NCBI RefSeq assembly: GCF_023091745.1
Contig: NC_068910.1
Location: forward strand, 38,737,272-38,801,271
Direction: 5' to 3'
Source: Budorcas taxicolor
Lineage: Eukaryota; Chordata; Mammalia; Artiodactyla; Bovidae
Length of the DNA: 64,000 bases
Shown: positions 22,500 to 32,611 of the stretch, piece after piece
Layout: each line of letters opens with the position of its first letter
Numbering within the stretch: the stretch's first letter is position 1
Notes under the pieces: model-generated
Seen by the model: the letters and a program-made list of their open reading frames with translations, nothing else
Told to the model about the DNA's origin: nothing
The model's database searches: none
Position numbers and translations under genes: made by a program

Positions 22500-23015
22500 T
22501 ATTTTTTCAACTTTGTTGACCTATAATTAACATAAAACATTGTGTAAGTTTAAGGTGTGTAAGTTTAAGGCATACAACCTGTAGGCTTGATAGGTTTATA
22601 TTTTACAAAATGTTACCACCATAGCTAACACCTACATCATGTTGCATGATCACTGTTTTTTTGTAGTGAGAACATTTAGGATCTTACTGCCTAGCAACGG
22701 TCCGTTATATAATATAGTATTGTTAACTGTCATCACCCTGCTGTACATTACATCCCCACAACTTACTCATCTTACAACTGAAAGTTTGTACTCTTTGACC
22801 AACATCCCCCCTTTTCCTCCATCTCTTAGTCCAAGTAACCACTATTTTGGTGTCTGTTTCTATGAATTCAGACTTTTTAGTTTCTACACATAAGTGATGT
22901 CATACAGTGTTTGTCTTTCTTCTTCTGATTTACTTCATTTAACGTAATGCGCTCAAGATTCATCCATCTTGTCCCTGATCAGTATGCCCTCCTTTTTCAT
23001 AGCAGAATAGTACTC

Positions 23016-23059
<44 letters not shown>

Positions 23060-23325
23060 ACAGAGACATACACACACACTGCATCGTTTTTATCCATTCA
23101 TAGGTTGATGGACTCTTCGATTGTTTCTCTTTGTTAGCTATTGTGAGTAATGCTGCAGTGAACGAGGGAATAAAGATAACTCTTAAAGATAGTGATTTTG
23201 ATTCCTTTGCATATATACCCAGAAGTAGGGCTGCTGGATTGTGTAGTCATTTTAAATTTTTTGAAGAATCCCCGTACTGTTTCCTGTAATGGCTATCTCA
23301 GTTTATATTCTCACCAACTGAGATC
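22500..23325 (-). mobile_element. Old L1 3' end, antisense
   Basis: 'gacctataattaacataaaa', 'gtgatgtcatacagtgtttg', 'agaatagtactcccgtg', 'gctattgtgagtaatgctgc' and 'tatacccagaagtagggctg' follow the antisense 3' region of an L1M-type element. It contains a 15-base tandem duplication (tgtgtaagtttaagg at 22541-22570) and a (TG)n tract. Confidence 0.8.
23018..23057 (+). repeat. (GT)20 microsatellite
   Basis: Forty bases of uninterrupted GT inside the L1. A CA-rich stretch follows (23071-23079), so the two can pair. Confidence 0.97.
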
Positions 23326-23405
23326 ACCCATTTCGTGAGTGGCAGATGGTGGCTTGAACCCAGGTTCTGCCAACTCCAGAGCCTCATGTCTTAATACTGT
23401 TTAAT
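23326..23405 (-). mobile_element. MIR fragment
   Basis: 'gtgagtggcagatggtggct' and 'tgaacccaggttctgcc' are the antisense MIR core, directly after the L1. Confidence 0.65.
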
Positions 23406-23542
23406 TTCCTTTTGACTGTGGTCATTTGGGCCTCCATATGATGAAATATTTTGGCTAAAGCTTTGATTTGACTTTTAAATAGTCATCTATGCCTTTTTAG
23501 CTTGATTTTTTTCTTTAGCATTTGAAATTAAGCTTATGAAGT

Positions 23543-23661
23543 AGGAAATGGCAACCCACTCCAGTACTCTTGCCTGGAAAATTAAATGGACAGGAAGGCC
23601 TGGCGGGATACAGTCCTTGGGATTGCAAAGAGTCGGACACGACTGAACATGCACACCCTCC
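23543..23661 (+). mobile_element. 5'-truncated Bov-tA SINE
   Basis: Only the BovB-derived body is present ('aggaaatggcaacccactcc' ... 'agagtcggacacgactgaac'). The perfect duplication cttatgaagt at 23533-23542 and 23662-23671 shows it was inserted already truncated. Confidence 0.92.
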
Positions 23662-23671
23662 CTTATGAAGT

Positions 23672-24439
23672 GATTATGTTTGAGATTTCTATTTCCTATA
23701 GATTATTTTTGCAGATTCTGTATTTTCCCCCTCTATCAAAGTTATAGTGCATGGTAACGACTCATAAGTTTGGATGAGGGTAGGGTTGTTCTCTGTTATT
23801 CTAAATGTAAACATGGATCAGGAAATTCATGTGGATGTATATTTCACGTCTCTAAAAATGCAGTGGTTTCAACATTCATTGTAAATTCACTGATGTTCAT
23901 AAATGCATGGTGTGGGTCCACTGAGTTTTAACATAAGCTTTGCTAGAACTGCATAAGCTTCTCCCGTTGCTCCCCACCTCCTCTCCTATAAGAACATTTT
24001 CTGCCCACTCTGAACAAGTTTATAGATACATTTGAAAGTCCTCAAGCAAATGAACTTCTCAGTTCAGTTTAAAAATAGGGAAAATAGGCTTTGGAATCTA
24101 TTTTCTGAGTGAGAATTTCTTCTTTCATGTGACAGATTTAGTATGTATAAAACATAGGAAGAAAAACATCTTAATTGGAATTAAAGCCATCCTGTTAAAT
24201 GCTTGATATGATAAGGGTTTGAAGAAAGTGAAGGATATGCTAAAGGCAAATAGTGTGAGAAAAAAAGAAAAGCAATTAGAAACTCCCAGGAAAAACTAAA
24301 ACTGAACTGAATATGAAATATATTCATACTACTTTATCTGATATGCTTTTATTATATGATCATAGTAATAACACAGAATCAATCTGTAGACAAAGTAGAA
24401 AGCTCATGGTTTAAAAACATTATCACTAATTAATCTTGA
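23672..24439. other. Unique DNA
   Basis: AT-rich; nothing recognised. Confidence 0.5.
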
Positions 24440-24645
24440 TGATGGTGGCTCAGAGGTTAAAGCGTCTGCCTGGAATGCGGGAGACCCGGGTTTGATCCCT
24501 GGGTTGGGAAGATCCCCTGGAGAAGGAAATGGCAGCCCACTCCAGCACTCTTGCCTGGAGAATCCCATGGAGGGAGAGGCCTGGTAGGCTGCGGTCCATG
24601 GGGTCGCAAAGAGTCGGACACGACTGAGCGACTTCACCCTTTACT
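24440..24645 (+). mobile_element. Bov-tA SINE
   Basis: A sense Bov-tA close to consensus: 'gtggctcagaggttaaagcg', 'gggagacccgggtttgatcc' and 'ggtcgcaaagagtcggacac'. The first bases are altered. The 8-mer aacattat at 24416-24423 and 24652-24659 may be the target duplication. Confidence 0.9.
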
Positions 24646-24944
24646 CACTCGAACATTATATCAGGTAGATAAGAGATGGAAAGACACGAAGTGAAGGAGG
24701 AGCACAGTAATATCACAGCAGACAGTTAAGAGCTACTGAAGGAGGTGGAGCAGCAGTTAAAAGGGGCTACATTTAAAAAATAAGTTAAACATCCACAGGC
24801 AAGGAAATACTAAAATAGTCTTTTTAAGAAAGAAAAACTACTAATAAATAATAAACAAAAGAGTTAAATAATACCTCCTGTCCGAGAGATGTTTAGGGAA
24901 GGTGGCTTCTGATGCAGGATGAGGAGTTTTTGCTTTTCCTTATG
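24646..24944. other. Unique DNA
   Basis: A-rich, nothing recognised. Confidence 0.5.
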
Positions 24945-25162
24945 ATTTTTAAAACTTTTTTTCTGGTGGAAATTTCCAAATCCCTCCAAAATAGATACAG
25001 TAAATCCTCTGAACCTGTATGCCAGATTGAACACTCCCATGTTTTACCATTTTTGTTTCATTTATCTTTTTTTTTTTTTCTTTTTGGCTAGGATACTTAA
25101 AGAAAAAGTCAGACTCTTTCACCTGTAAAACAGTTGTATCTCAAAATAAAAATGATATCTTA
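24945..25162 (-). mobile_element. Old L1 3' UTR, piece 1
   Basis: 'ggtggaaatttccaaatccc', 'atttttgtttcatttatc' and 'ttttggctaggatacttaaa' match the antisense 3' UTR of an L1MC/L1ME-type element, interrupted by BovB. Confidence 0.65.
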
Positions 25163-25908
25163 GATCAGATCAGTTCAGTTCATTTGCTCAGTCATGTCCG
25201 ACTCTCTGTGACCCCATGAATCACAGCACGTCAGGCCTCCCTGTCCATCACCAACTCCCAGAGTTCACTCAGACTCACGTCCATCAAGTTGATGATGCCA
25301 TCCAGCCATCTCATCCTCTGTCATCCCCTTCTCCTCCTGCCCCCAATCCCTCCCAGCATCAGAGTCTTTTCCAAGGAGTCAACTCTTTGCATGAGGTGGC
25401 CAAAGTACTGGAGTTTCAGCTTTAGCATCATTCCTTCCAAAGAAATCCCAGGGCTGATCTCCTTCAGAATGGACTGGTTGGATCTCCTTGCAGTCCAAGG
25501 GACTCTCAAGAGTCTTCTCCAACACCACAGGTCAAAAGCATCAATTCTTCGGTGCTCAGCTTTCTTCACAGTCTAACTCTCACATCCATACATGACCACT
25601 GGAAAAACCATATCCTTGACTAGACAGACTTTTGTTGGCAAAGTAATGTCTCTGCTTTTGAATATGCTATCTAGGTTGGTCATAACTTTTCTTCCAAGGA
25701 GTAAGCGTCTTTTAATTCATGGCTGCAGTCACCATCTGCAGTGATTTTGGAGCCCCCAGAAATAAAGTCTGACACTGTTTCCACTGTTTCCCCATCTATT
25801 TCCCATGAAATGATGGGACCAGATGCCATGATCTTCATTTTCTGAATGTTGAGCTTTAAGCCAACTTTTTCACTCTCCTCTTTAAGGGTGGTGTCATCTG
25901 CATATCAG
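25163..25908 (-). mobile_element. BovB LINE 3' end
   Basis: A long antisense BovB. The minus strand reads DAFDLWCWRRLLRVPWTARR and SILKEISPGISLEGMMLKLK, the C-terminal part of the RTE polyprotein. About 45 bases present in the 43.4-kb copy are missing near 25880, before 'ggtggtgtcatctgcatatc'. Inserted in an old L1. Confidence 0.93.
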
Positions 25909-26095
25909 CACGGTATTATTACCACACCTGATACAACTAACGATTTCTGTTATTACCTTATTTAATTTTCTGATTTTCTAAAAAATGTTTTAATAGTTAC
26001 AGTGTTCAAATGAGGTTCTAAACAAGGCCCCCTCTTGTACGTGGGCATATATCTCTTCAATCTCTTTCCAGTCTCTTCAGACTAGTTTTTGTTTT
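25909..26095 (-). mobile_element. Old L1 3' UTR, piece 2
   Basis: 'attattaccacacctgatac', 'ttcaaatgaggttctaaaca' and 'tatatctcttcaatctcttt' continue the L1 3' UTR stopped at 25162. Confidence 0.65.
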
Positions 26096-26152
26096 TTTTT
26101 TACTATGCAGTTGACTTAATGAACACTATTCAATATTAAATATATGTGTCTG

Positions 26153-26411
26153 AAGCACTTCTAGTACTTTGGCTACCTGATCCGAAGAGCCAAGTCATTG
26201 GAAAAGACCTTGATGATGGGAAAGATTGAAGGCAAAGGAGAAGGGGACGGCAGAGGACGATATGGTTAGGTAGCATCACTGACTCAATGGACATGAAATT
26301 GAGCAAACTCAGAGAAACAGTGGAGGACAGGGGAGCCTGGTGTTCTGCAGTCCATGGAGTCTGCAAAGAGTTGGACATACCTTAGCAACAGAACAGCAGC
26401 AACATGAGATT
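26153..26411 (+). mobile_element. BovB LINE 3' end
   Basis: A sense BovB tail: 'gtactttggctacctgatcc', 'cattggaaaagaccttgatg' and 'cactgactcaatggacatga'. It is about 15 percent off the other copies by eye. The flanks at 26113-26152 and 26412-26451 are alike over 40 bases. Confidence 0.88.
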
Positions 26412-26451
26412 GATTCAGTGAACAATATTTGACATTAAAAACATGTGCTTG

Positions 26452-26734
26452 CATTAATTTGATTGAAAACATTAAAGCTTCGTATATTTAAAAGGCTTAA
26501 TATGTCCTCCTTAACTTTGAGTATATTTTAGTAAAAATTCCTTTAGTAAAAATTCCTTAAACATCTCTAATGCAGGAGCATTTATTTATCAACTATTTTG
26601 GCAGAAATTTTGCTTACAGAAGTGAATAAAAATAATTTTTTTCCTCAAGGATTTTCAGATTAGTCATTGAGGGCAGTATGTGGACATCCCTGCTGAGGCA
26701 TTTTGCCATATGGAATTGTAATTATTTTTTTTAG
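26452..26734. other. Unique DNA with small tandem duplication
   Basis: The 15-mer ttagtaaaaattcct stands twice in tandem at 26528-26557. Otherwise nothing is recognised. Confidence 0.6.
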
Positions 26735-26962
26735 CTAATGGACTCCTTACTAGGTGCCAGCCACTAAGTGCTTTAAATATATTATTTTATTTAATCTTTA
26801 CTGTACTCTTTGGGAGAACCCCCAGTGTACAGCCAATGGACTTGAGACCCAAGGGGACGAAGTAGCTTTGTATGGGGTCATCTCGGTTAGTTTGTGACTC
26901 AGCCTGTATGTGAACAAAGTCTTTCTGATGCTGGGCCCTGAGCTCTTAATCACTACACCATA
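26735..26962 (-). mobile_element. MIR SINE
   Basis: 'ccttactaggtgccagccac', 'taagtgctttaaatatatta' and 'cttaatcactacacca' mark a near full-length antisense MIR. Confidence 0.78.
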
Positions 26963-27002
26963 CGGGGCATCTTAGTTTTGATGTCCTAATCACCTCTTAT
27001 CA

Positions 27003-27225
27003 GACAGCATCATATATTGGTTCAGGTATGGGTTTTGGAGCTAGACTGCTTGGTTTCCATCTTGGCTCTGGTACTTAATAGCTTTGTGACCTTGAGTGAG
27101 TTACATAATCTGTGTCTCAGTTTCTCCATCTGTGAAATGGGGATAATAATCCTGCTCCATAGGCCATTATGAGATTTAATGACTTCTTCTTAGTAAAAAA
27201 AAAAACCAGGAATAGCATGTGTCAC
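27003..27225 (+). mobile_element. MIR SINE
   Basis: 'ttttggagctagactgcttg', 'agctttgtgaccttgagtga', 'cagtttctccatctgtgaaa' and 'tggggataataatcctgc' form a near full-length sense MIR, in opposite orientation to its neighbour. Confidence 0.88.
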
Positions 27226-28067
27226 ATACATAAAGGAAAAAATTAAATGACTGCAGCTGGAAACACTGTGCTTGACTTAGCCTGTGAATGGAGGGGTGGG
27301 TGGTGGAGGACAAATAAGAAAACGGAGAAGCAAGTAGTGGGCAGTGTCTTCTTACAGTTATCTCATCAGGGAAGGAATCTCTTAATGTAATGAGCTTCTC
27401 TGTTAGATTCATAATATTTTGTTGGTAGATTTCTTGATGCTTAATGTTCGTGTCAGTTTTTCTAACCATTCCTTTTCGTTTTGTTTTTGTCTTCTTTTTT
27501 CAAATCATTTGAATTATCAGGAAGCATAAAAGGCAGCTATTACATTAAGCTTTGGGTGGAAGAAGAGAGAATGGGGTCTAGATTTTCTTGTCAAACATAA
27601 AGAGCAAAATCTTAGTTACGTTACAGAGCTGAAATCACAAACGCTATGGAGGCACAGATAAGCTGTAGTGTCTGGAGAGTAGATGCAGCTGTTTAGCTCT
27701 CTGTCACGTAATCTATCCCCAAAGTCTCATGAAGGGAAGTAGAGGTGACAGCGGATTATATTGTGACTAAGCAGTTAAAGATGGCTCCAGAACTCCTTAC
27801 TTGGTTTGACTGATTTTTTTTAACCTGTTGAACTTGGCCAAAACGCAGTTGTTTATCATCTGGAAGACTGGAGCAATATGGAGACCAGTGAATTGTTTCT
27901 AAGATGGCACTTGCTGTGTCGCAGATGTAGGCTGATGGGACTTTAGTCATCGATGGATTCTGCTGGAAATGCACACAGAATAAGGTGGAGAGTCTTGTGT
28001 TTAATGCCTCCTGATCCATTTCCAGCAGCTGACCTGGTTGGTTGTGATGTCCTGATTACTGCTGTGT
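27226..28067. other. Unique DNA
   Basis: No gene or named repeat. A segment at 27762-27817 resembles 28841-28896. Confidence 0.45.
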
Positions 28068-28077
28068 AATAGGTGTT

Positions 28078-28337
28078 GCTGCTGCTAACTCGTTTCAGTC
28101 GTGTCCAACTCTGTGCGACCCCATAGACAGCAGCCCACCAGGCTCCTCCATCCCTGGGATTCTCCAGGCAATAATACTGGAGTGGGTTGCCATTTCCTTC
28201 TCCAATGCAGACATGCATGCTAAGTCACTTCAGTCGTGTCTGACTCTGTGCGACTCCATGGACAGCAGCCCACCAGGGTCCTCTGTCCGCGGAATTCTCC
28301 AGGCAAGAATACTGGAGTGGGTTGCCATTTCCTCTCC
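28078..28337 (-). mobile_element. Bov-A2 dimeric SINE
   Basis: Two Bov-A units in antisense, each with 'gattctccaggcaa' or 'attctccaggcaa' and 'ggagtgggttgccatttcc'. The perfect duplication aataggtgtt at 28068-28077 and 28338-28347 defines the insert. Confidence 0.95.
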
Positions 28338-28425
28338 AATAGGTGTTAGTAAACACCAAGTGTCTTTTGGATACATAGTGTCAGATGGAGGGAGGTGATC
28401 TCCTTGGTCTAGCAGCTGATTGTTC

Positions 28426-28683
28426 ATGGCACCCCACTCCAGCACTCTTGCCTGGCAAATCCCGTGGGCGGAGGAGCCTGGTAGGCTGCAGTCCATGGGG
28501 TCGCTAGGAGTCGGATTCGGCTGAGCGACTTGACTTTCACTTTTCACTTTCATTGGAGAAGGAAATGGCAGCCCACTCCGGTGTTCTTGCCTGGAGAATC
28601 CCAGGGACAGGGGAGCCTGATGGGCTCCTGTCTATGGGGTCGCACAGAGTTGGACACGATTGAAGCAACTTAGCAGTAGCAGC
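28426..28683 (+). mobile_element. Bov-A2 dimeric SINE
   Basis: A sense Bov-A2 dimer ('cggaggagcctggtaggctg', 'ggagaaggaaatggcagccc', 'ggtcgcacagagttggacac'). The 15-base perfect duplication agcagctgattgttc at 28411-28425 and 28684-28698 is the longest exact one seen here. It lies head to head with the copy at 28078. Confidence 0.96.
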
Positions 28684-28698
28684 AGCAGCTGATTGTTC

Positions 28699-29101
28699 CT
28701 GAAATTGGTAATGATGTGAGTGAAATTCTATCTTGCAGCAGAAGAAAGTGACCTCATTGGGAAGGACAGTGTGGAATTTCCCCTTGTCCACCTTTATTCT
28801 CCAAATGGCATGTGACCAGTTCCTGTGACCATAATGGTCCTGTGACTCAGTGGTTAATGATGGCTCCAGAAATCTTCCCTTAATTTGACTTCTTTTCTGA
28901 CTTCTCGACCCTTACTAGTACATAATTATTTAGCATTTGTGTACTTATCAAGATACATGTATAGCTTTATACTTACTAATATTTTTGAGTCTAGTGTGAT
29001 AAACTGACCAAAACAGGAAAAAAAGAAAATAATAAGAATGCGTATTAACTTTATCTCTGATTTTTTGATCTGGTGTGAATTTTGAACAGTGTTATATTTG
29101 C
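28699..29101. other. Unique DNA
   Basis: Nothing named. It contains the second copy (28841-28896) of a short repeated segment. Confidence 0.45.
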
Positions 29102-29302
29102 CAGGTGGCCAGTGGCAAAGAATCCACCTGCCAAGCAGGAGATGGCAGGATGTCGATTCAATCCCTGGGTTGGAAAGATCCCCTGGAGAAGGACATGGCA
29201 GCCCACTCCAGTATCCTTGCCTGGAAAATTCCATGGACAGAGGAGCCTGGCAGCCTACAGTCCATGGGGTCGCAAAGAGTTGGACATGACTGAGTACATG
29301 CA
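29102..29302 (+). mobile_element. Bov-tA SINE
   Basis: A sense Bov-tA: 'ggcaaagaatccacctgcc', 'cccctggagaaggacatggc' and 'ggtcgcaaagagttggacat'. The head is partly decayed ('gtcgattcaatccc' at the B box). Confidence 0.9.
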
Positions 29303-29779
29303 CTTGCCTAAGGGTTTGTTTTATTCATGGCACTGGTTTGTAATATTTATGGTTTAAATGACTTAAAGGTTTATTAATTTTTTGACTGTAGCTTTAAAAG
29401 ACATGAGTAATAGATTTGCCAATAACTATTTTAAAACACAAACAGATACTTGTTTTTCTATAAAGGTCACATTCAGGATTCAGAGCTTGTGATTCTGAGG
29501 ATGGCTATTTTTCTTAGGACAATTATTTAGCAAGTTGAAATGGATAGCTCCTAGGTCACTGACATTTATTCAACTTTGATTTTAATGCTTATTTACTTTC
29601 TGATTGTATAAAACATTGGAATTTAGGTACATCTTTTCAAGATGTCTTGATGTTCTATATTTCTTTAATTGGGTTTTTATAAGAAAAACTATTAGATTGA
29701 AATATTAAGTTTCAACAAGTAGCTTTGCCTTTTGAGTTATGATAATCCCCAATTTTATTAAAACCTTGTTTTGTGGTAA
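29303..29779. other. Unique DNA
   Basis: AT-rich, nothing recognised. Confidence 0.5.
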
Positions 29780-30088
29780 TAGTGAAGTGAAAGTGGCTCA
29801 GTTGTGTCTGACTTTTTGCGACCCCATGGACTATACGGAATTCTCTAGGCCAGGATACTGGAGTGGGTAGCCTTTCCCTTCTCCAGGGGATCTTTCCAAC
29901 CCAGGGATTGAACCCAGGTCTCCAGCATTGCAGGTAGATTCTTTACCAGCTGAGCAACAAAGGAAACCCAAGAATAGTGGAGTGGGTAACCTATCCCTTC
30001 TCCAGCAGATCTTCCCTACCCAGGAATTAAACCGGGGTCTCCTGCATTGCAGACAAATTCTTGACCAACTGAGCTATCAGGGAAGCCC
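29780..30088 (-). mobile_element. Bov-tA SINE, 1.6-unit dimer
   Basis: In SINE orientation this reads: head plus a short body (30088 down to about 29970), then a full head and body (about 29969 down to 29780). The first unit stops after 'ctattcttg' and the second head starts at once. One duplication, tgtggtaa (29772-29779) and tgtgataa (30089-30096), flanks the whole, which points to one insertion of a dimer. Confidence 0.85.
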
Positions 30089-30098
30089 TGTGATAACC

Positions 30099-30101
30099 AT
30101 A

Positions 30102-30132
<31 letters not shown>

Positions 30133-30135
30133 TTT
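30099..30135 (+). repeat. (AT)n followed by T run
   Basis: Thirteen AT units to 30124, then T to 30135. Confidence 0.95.
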
Positions 30136-30435
30136 ACTTGATGGTGTGTGAAAAATGCTGAGTGGGTGAAGCAGTTAGACTAATTATTTAAGCTGAGATT
30201 ACTTAGGATATGTGACGTGTTTATATTACCCTGAGCAAATTGTTTATAGGAGGATCATTTAAATATACATTTCCAATATCTTAGCTTTTAGGTTTGCCAA
30301 CTCTATAGATGTTGAGACTTTACAGAATCTTATCATTGTACCAGCTAGTAGTTCTCCCTTGAATAAACTGCAGGACTTTGCACCTCAGTGAAAATAACTC
30401 ACCTTTGAAGGCAATACTCAATTATTCTTTGAAAA
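30136..30435. other. Unique DNA
   Basis: Nothing recognised. Confidence 0.5.
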
Positions 30436-30900
30436 AAATCATTAAGTGCCTGTCAGGGACTGTGTGCTGTGTTTATCACTGGGGATGTAATATTGAATGA
30501 GACAAGTCTCTGCCCTCATAGAACTTAAATTCTAGTGGGATGAAATTAACACCAGCAAGTAAACAGTAAATAATAAACCAGGTACACAGGAGAGTGCTGA
30601 ATGCCGTGAAGAGTATAAAATAAGATGGTAGAATGCACTGTGGCCGGGATGGAGTGGTGTGGCCAGCCCTGAGTAGAGTGGTGAGGGAATCTTCTAGAGA
30701 AGGTAATGTTTGGATTGATATCAAAGTCTAAGAGGGACCAGCCATGTGAGCTAATGAGAGATGGTGTGCCGATACCAAGAACACTCAGGGTGAAAGCCAT
30801 GAGTTAGGTGCTAAGAATATTGGAGAAACAGTTAGAAAGCTAGTTGTCAGGGAGCCCATCACCATGTCCTAACCGATTCCCACTAATGGGAGTGTGCAGG
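30436..30900 (-). mobile_element. L2 LINE, 3' region
   Basis: 'tttatcactggggatgtaat', 'tctgccctcatagaacttaa', 'attctagtgggatgaaatta' and 'gtgaaagccatgagttagg' follow the antisense L2 3' end. Confidence 0.75.
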
Positions 30901-30905
30901 ACCCT

Positions 30906-31120
30906 TCTTGTTGCTGTGTTTAGTCACTCAATCATGTCCAACTCTTTTGAGACCCTGTGGACTGCAGCCCACCAGGCTCCTCTGTCCATGGGATTTCCCA
31001 GGCAAGACTACTAGAGTAGTCCTTTCCTTCTCCAGGGAATCTTCCCAAGCCAAGAATCAAACCCATTCTCCTGCATTGATAGGCAGATTCTTTACCACTG
31101 AGCCACCAGGGGATCCTGCA
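30906..31120 (-). mobile_element. Bov-tA SINE
   Basis: A full antisense Bov-tA ('tcactcaatcatgtccaact', 'tctgtccatgggatttccca', 'tttaccactgagccacc'). The flanks caggaccct (30897-30905) and caagaccct (31121-31129) are the likely target duplication. Confidence 0.92.
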
Positions 31121-31169
31121 CAAGACCCTGCAAGAAGCAATTTGGTCCTTATCCAGATGTTGAGAAGTA

Positions 31170-31248
31170 TTGGGTTGGCCAAAAAGTTAGCTGAGGTTTT
31201 TCGTAAGATGGTATGGACAAACCTGAACGAACTTTTTGACCAGCCCAA
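31170..31248. mobile_element. Mariner-type MITE
   Basis: A 79-base palindrome-like element with terminal inverted repeats ttgggttggccaaaaagtt and aactttttgaccagcccaa, flanked by TA at 31168-31169 and 31249-31250 as expected for Tc1/mariner. It has no coding capacity and would depend on a transposase elsewhere. It resembles the bovid mariner-derived MITE family. Confidence 0.92.
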
Positions 31249-31250
31249 TA

Positions 31251-31531
31251 TTATGTACATGGAGTTTTGCTAAGCCTTGCAAAAGTTCAGATGGCTCAAG
31301 TTTGATTTCCTACCTAATTGTAGGAGCTTTTGCCCCCATCCCCCAAGTCCTGTGGATTTCCAGCACCCCGTTTTGCTCACTGTTTCTTTGGTGAGGGGAG
31401 GAAACTGCACCAGATTTGCTCATTCATCGTGTTTTAGGTAACTGTGAACCGACAGACCAACATACTTGCTTTCAGAATTTGGTGGGGTTCATGGTTTGTT
31501 TGTTTGTTTGTTAACAAATTAGAGTTTTTAA
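31251..31531. other. Unique DNA
   Basis: A (TTTG)n-like run lies at about 31494-31512; otherwise nothing. Confidence 0.5.
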
Positions 31532-31966
31532 AGAGTATGTTAGTTTGCTAGCGATATTGTACCAAAGCACCACAAAACATATTGCTTAAACAATAGAAGT
31601 CTATTGTCTCGCTTAAATCAAGGTGTTGGCAGCGTTCTGAAAGCTGGGGAGGACAGAATCTGTTCCCGTTGTTTTTTTCTCCTGGCTTCTGGTGGTTTGC
31701 TCTTTGGTATTCCTTGGCTTCTGTTGTATCACCCTGATCCGTTCCTTCATCACATGGCATTCTTCCTCTGTCTGTGTGTCTGCGTCCCCAAATATCCCTT
31801 TTTTATGAAACCCCAATCATACTGAATTAGGGCCTACCCTGCACCAGTCTGACCTCATCTCTGCAGTAATCCAGTTTCCCAAAAAGGTCACATTCAGGGG
31901 TGCTGGGGGTTAGACCTTCAACGTAGGAATCTGGGACAGCGGACACAATTCAGTCCTTAACAGGAT
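31532..31966 (-). mobile_element. MLT1-type LTR
   Basis: 'tatgttagtttgctagcgat', 'ttctggtggtttgctctttg', 'tcattcaggggtgctggggg' in shortened form (31890-31909) and 'ggacacaattcagtcctta' give a near full-length antisense MLT1 (MaLR) LTR, a non-coding fossil. Confidence 0.85.
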
Positions 31967-32097
31967 TGTGTATAGTTTGACTGAATTCATTGTCTCTCAC
32001 AAATGGAAAAATGAACAATGTCTGCAGATTTCTTGAAGCTGTTTAACCCATTTTTCAGTTCAGGCACTGGGAAGCCATGGCTCCTTTTTGATTAATA

Positions 32098-32245
32098 ACA
32101 GCTTAGTGTTTATTGAGCACTCACCAGGGTCCTTTGCGCTAAGATCTTGAGGTGTGTTGCCTTGTGAACCCTTGTACGCACTGTCTGGAGATTATTCTAC
32201 AATCAACCTCACTTTCCCTGGAGGGATCTGAGGCTTAGTTGTGTA
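32098..32245 (-). mobile_element. MIR SINE
   Basis: 'agtgtttattgagcactcac' and 'gggatctgaggcttagttgt' fit an antisense MIR. Confidence 0.65.
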
Positions 32246-32309
32246 AGGAATCTTGGGGTCTGTCGCCACAGCAGCTCTTGTTTCAACACTATTTTTCATA
32301 TTCATCTGT

Positions 32310-32611
32310 TAAAAAAAATTTATTTATTTTTGGCTGCACGGGATCTTGCTGGCTGTGCTGGGTCTCCGTTGCTGCGCATGGGCTTTCTCTAGTCATAATA
32401 AGCGGGAGCTAGTCTTCATTTGCGGTACTTGGTCTCCTCGCTGTGGTGGCTTCTCTTGTTGTGGAGCATGGGCTCTAGGTATGCGGGCTTAGTTGCAGCA
32501 CATGAACTTAGTTTTCTTGAGGCATGTGGGATCTTCCTGGACCAGGGATCGAACCCACGACCCCTGCATTGGCAGGCAGATTCTTAACCACTGAACCACC
32601 AGGGAAGTCCT
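32310..32611 (-). mobile_element. CHR-type SINE
   Basis: A full antisense CHR: 'tttatttttggctgcacggg', 'gtggtggcttctcttgttgt', 'ggagcatgggctctaggtat', 'ccagggatcgaacccacgac' and 'cactgaaccaccagggaagt'. The tRNA-like B-box sequence is well kept. Confidence 0.93.
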
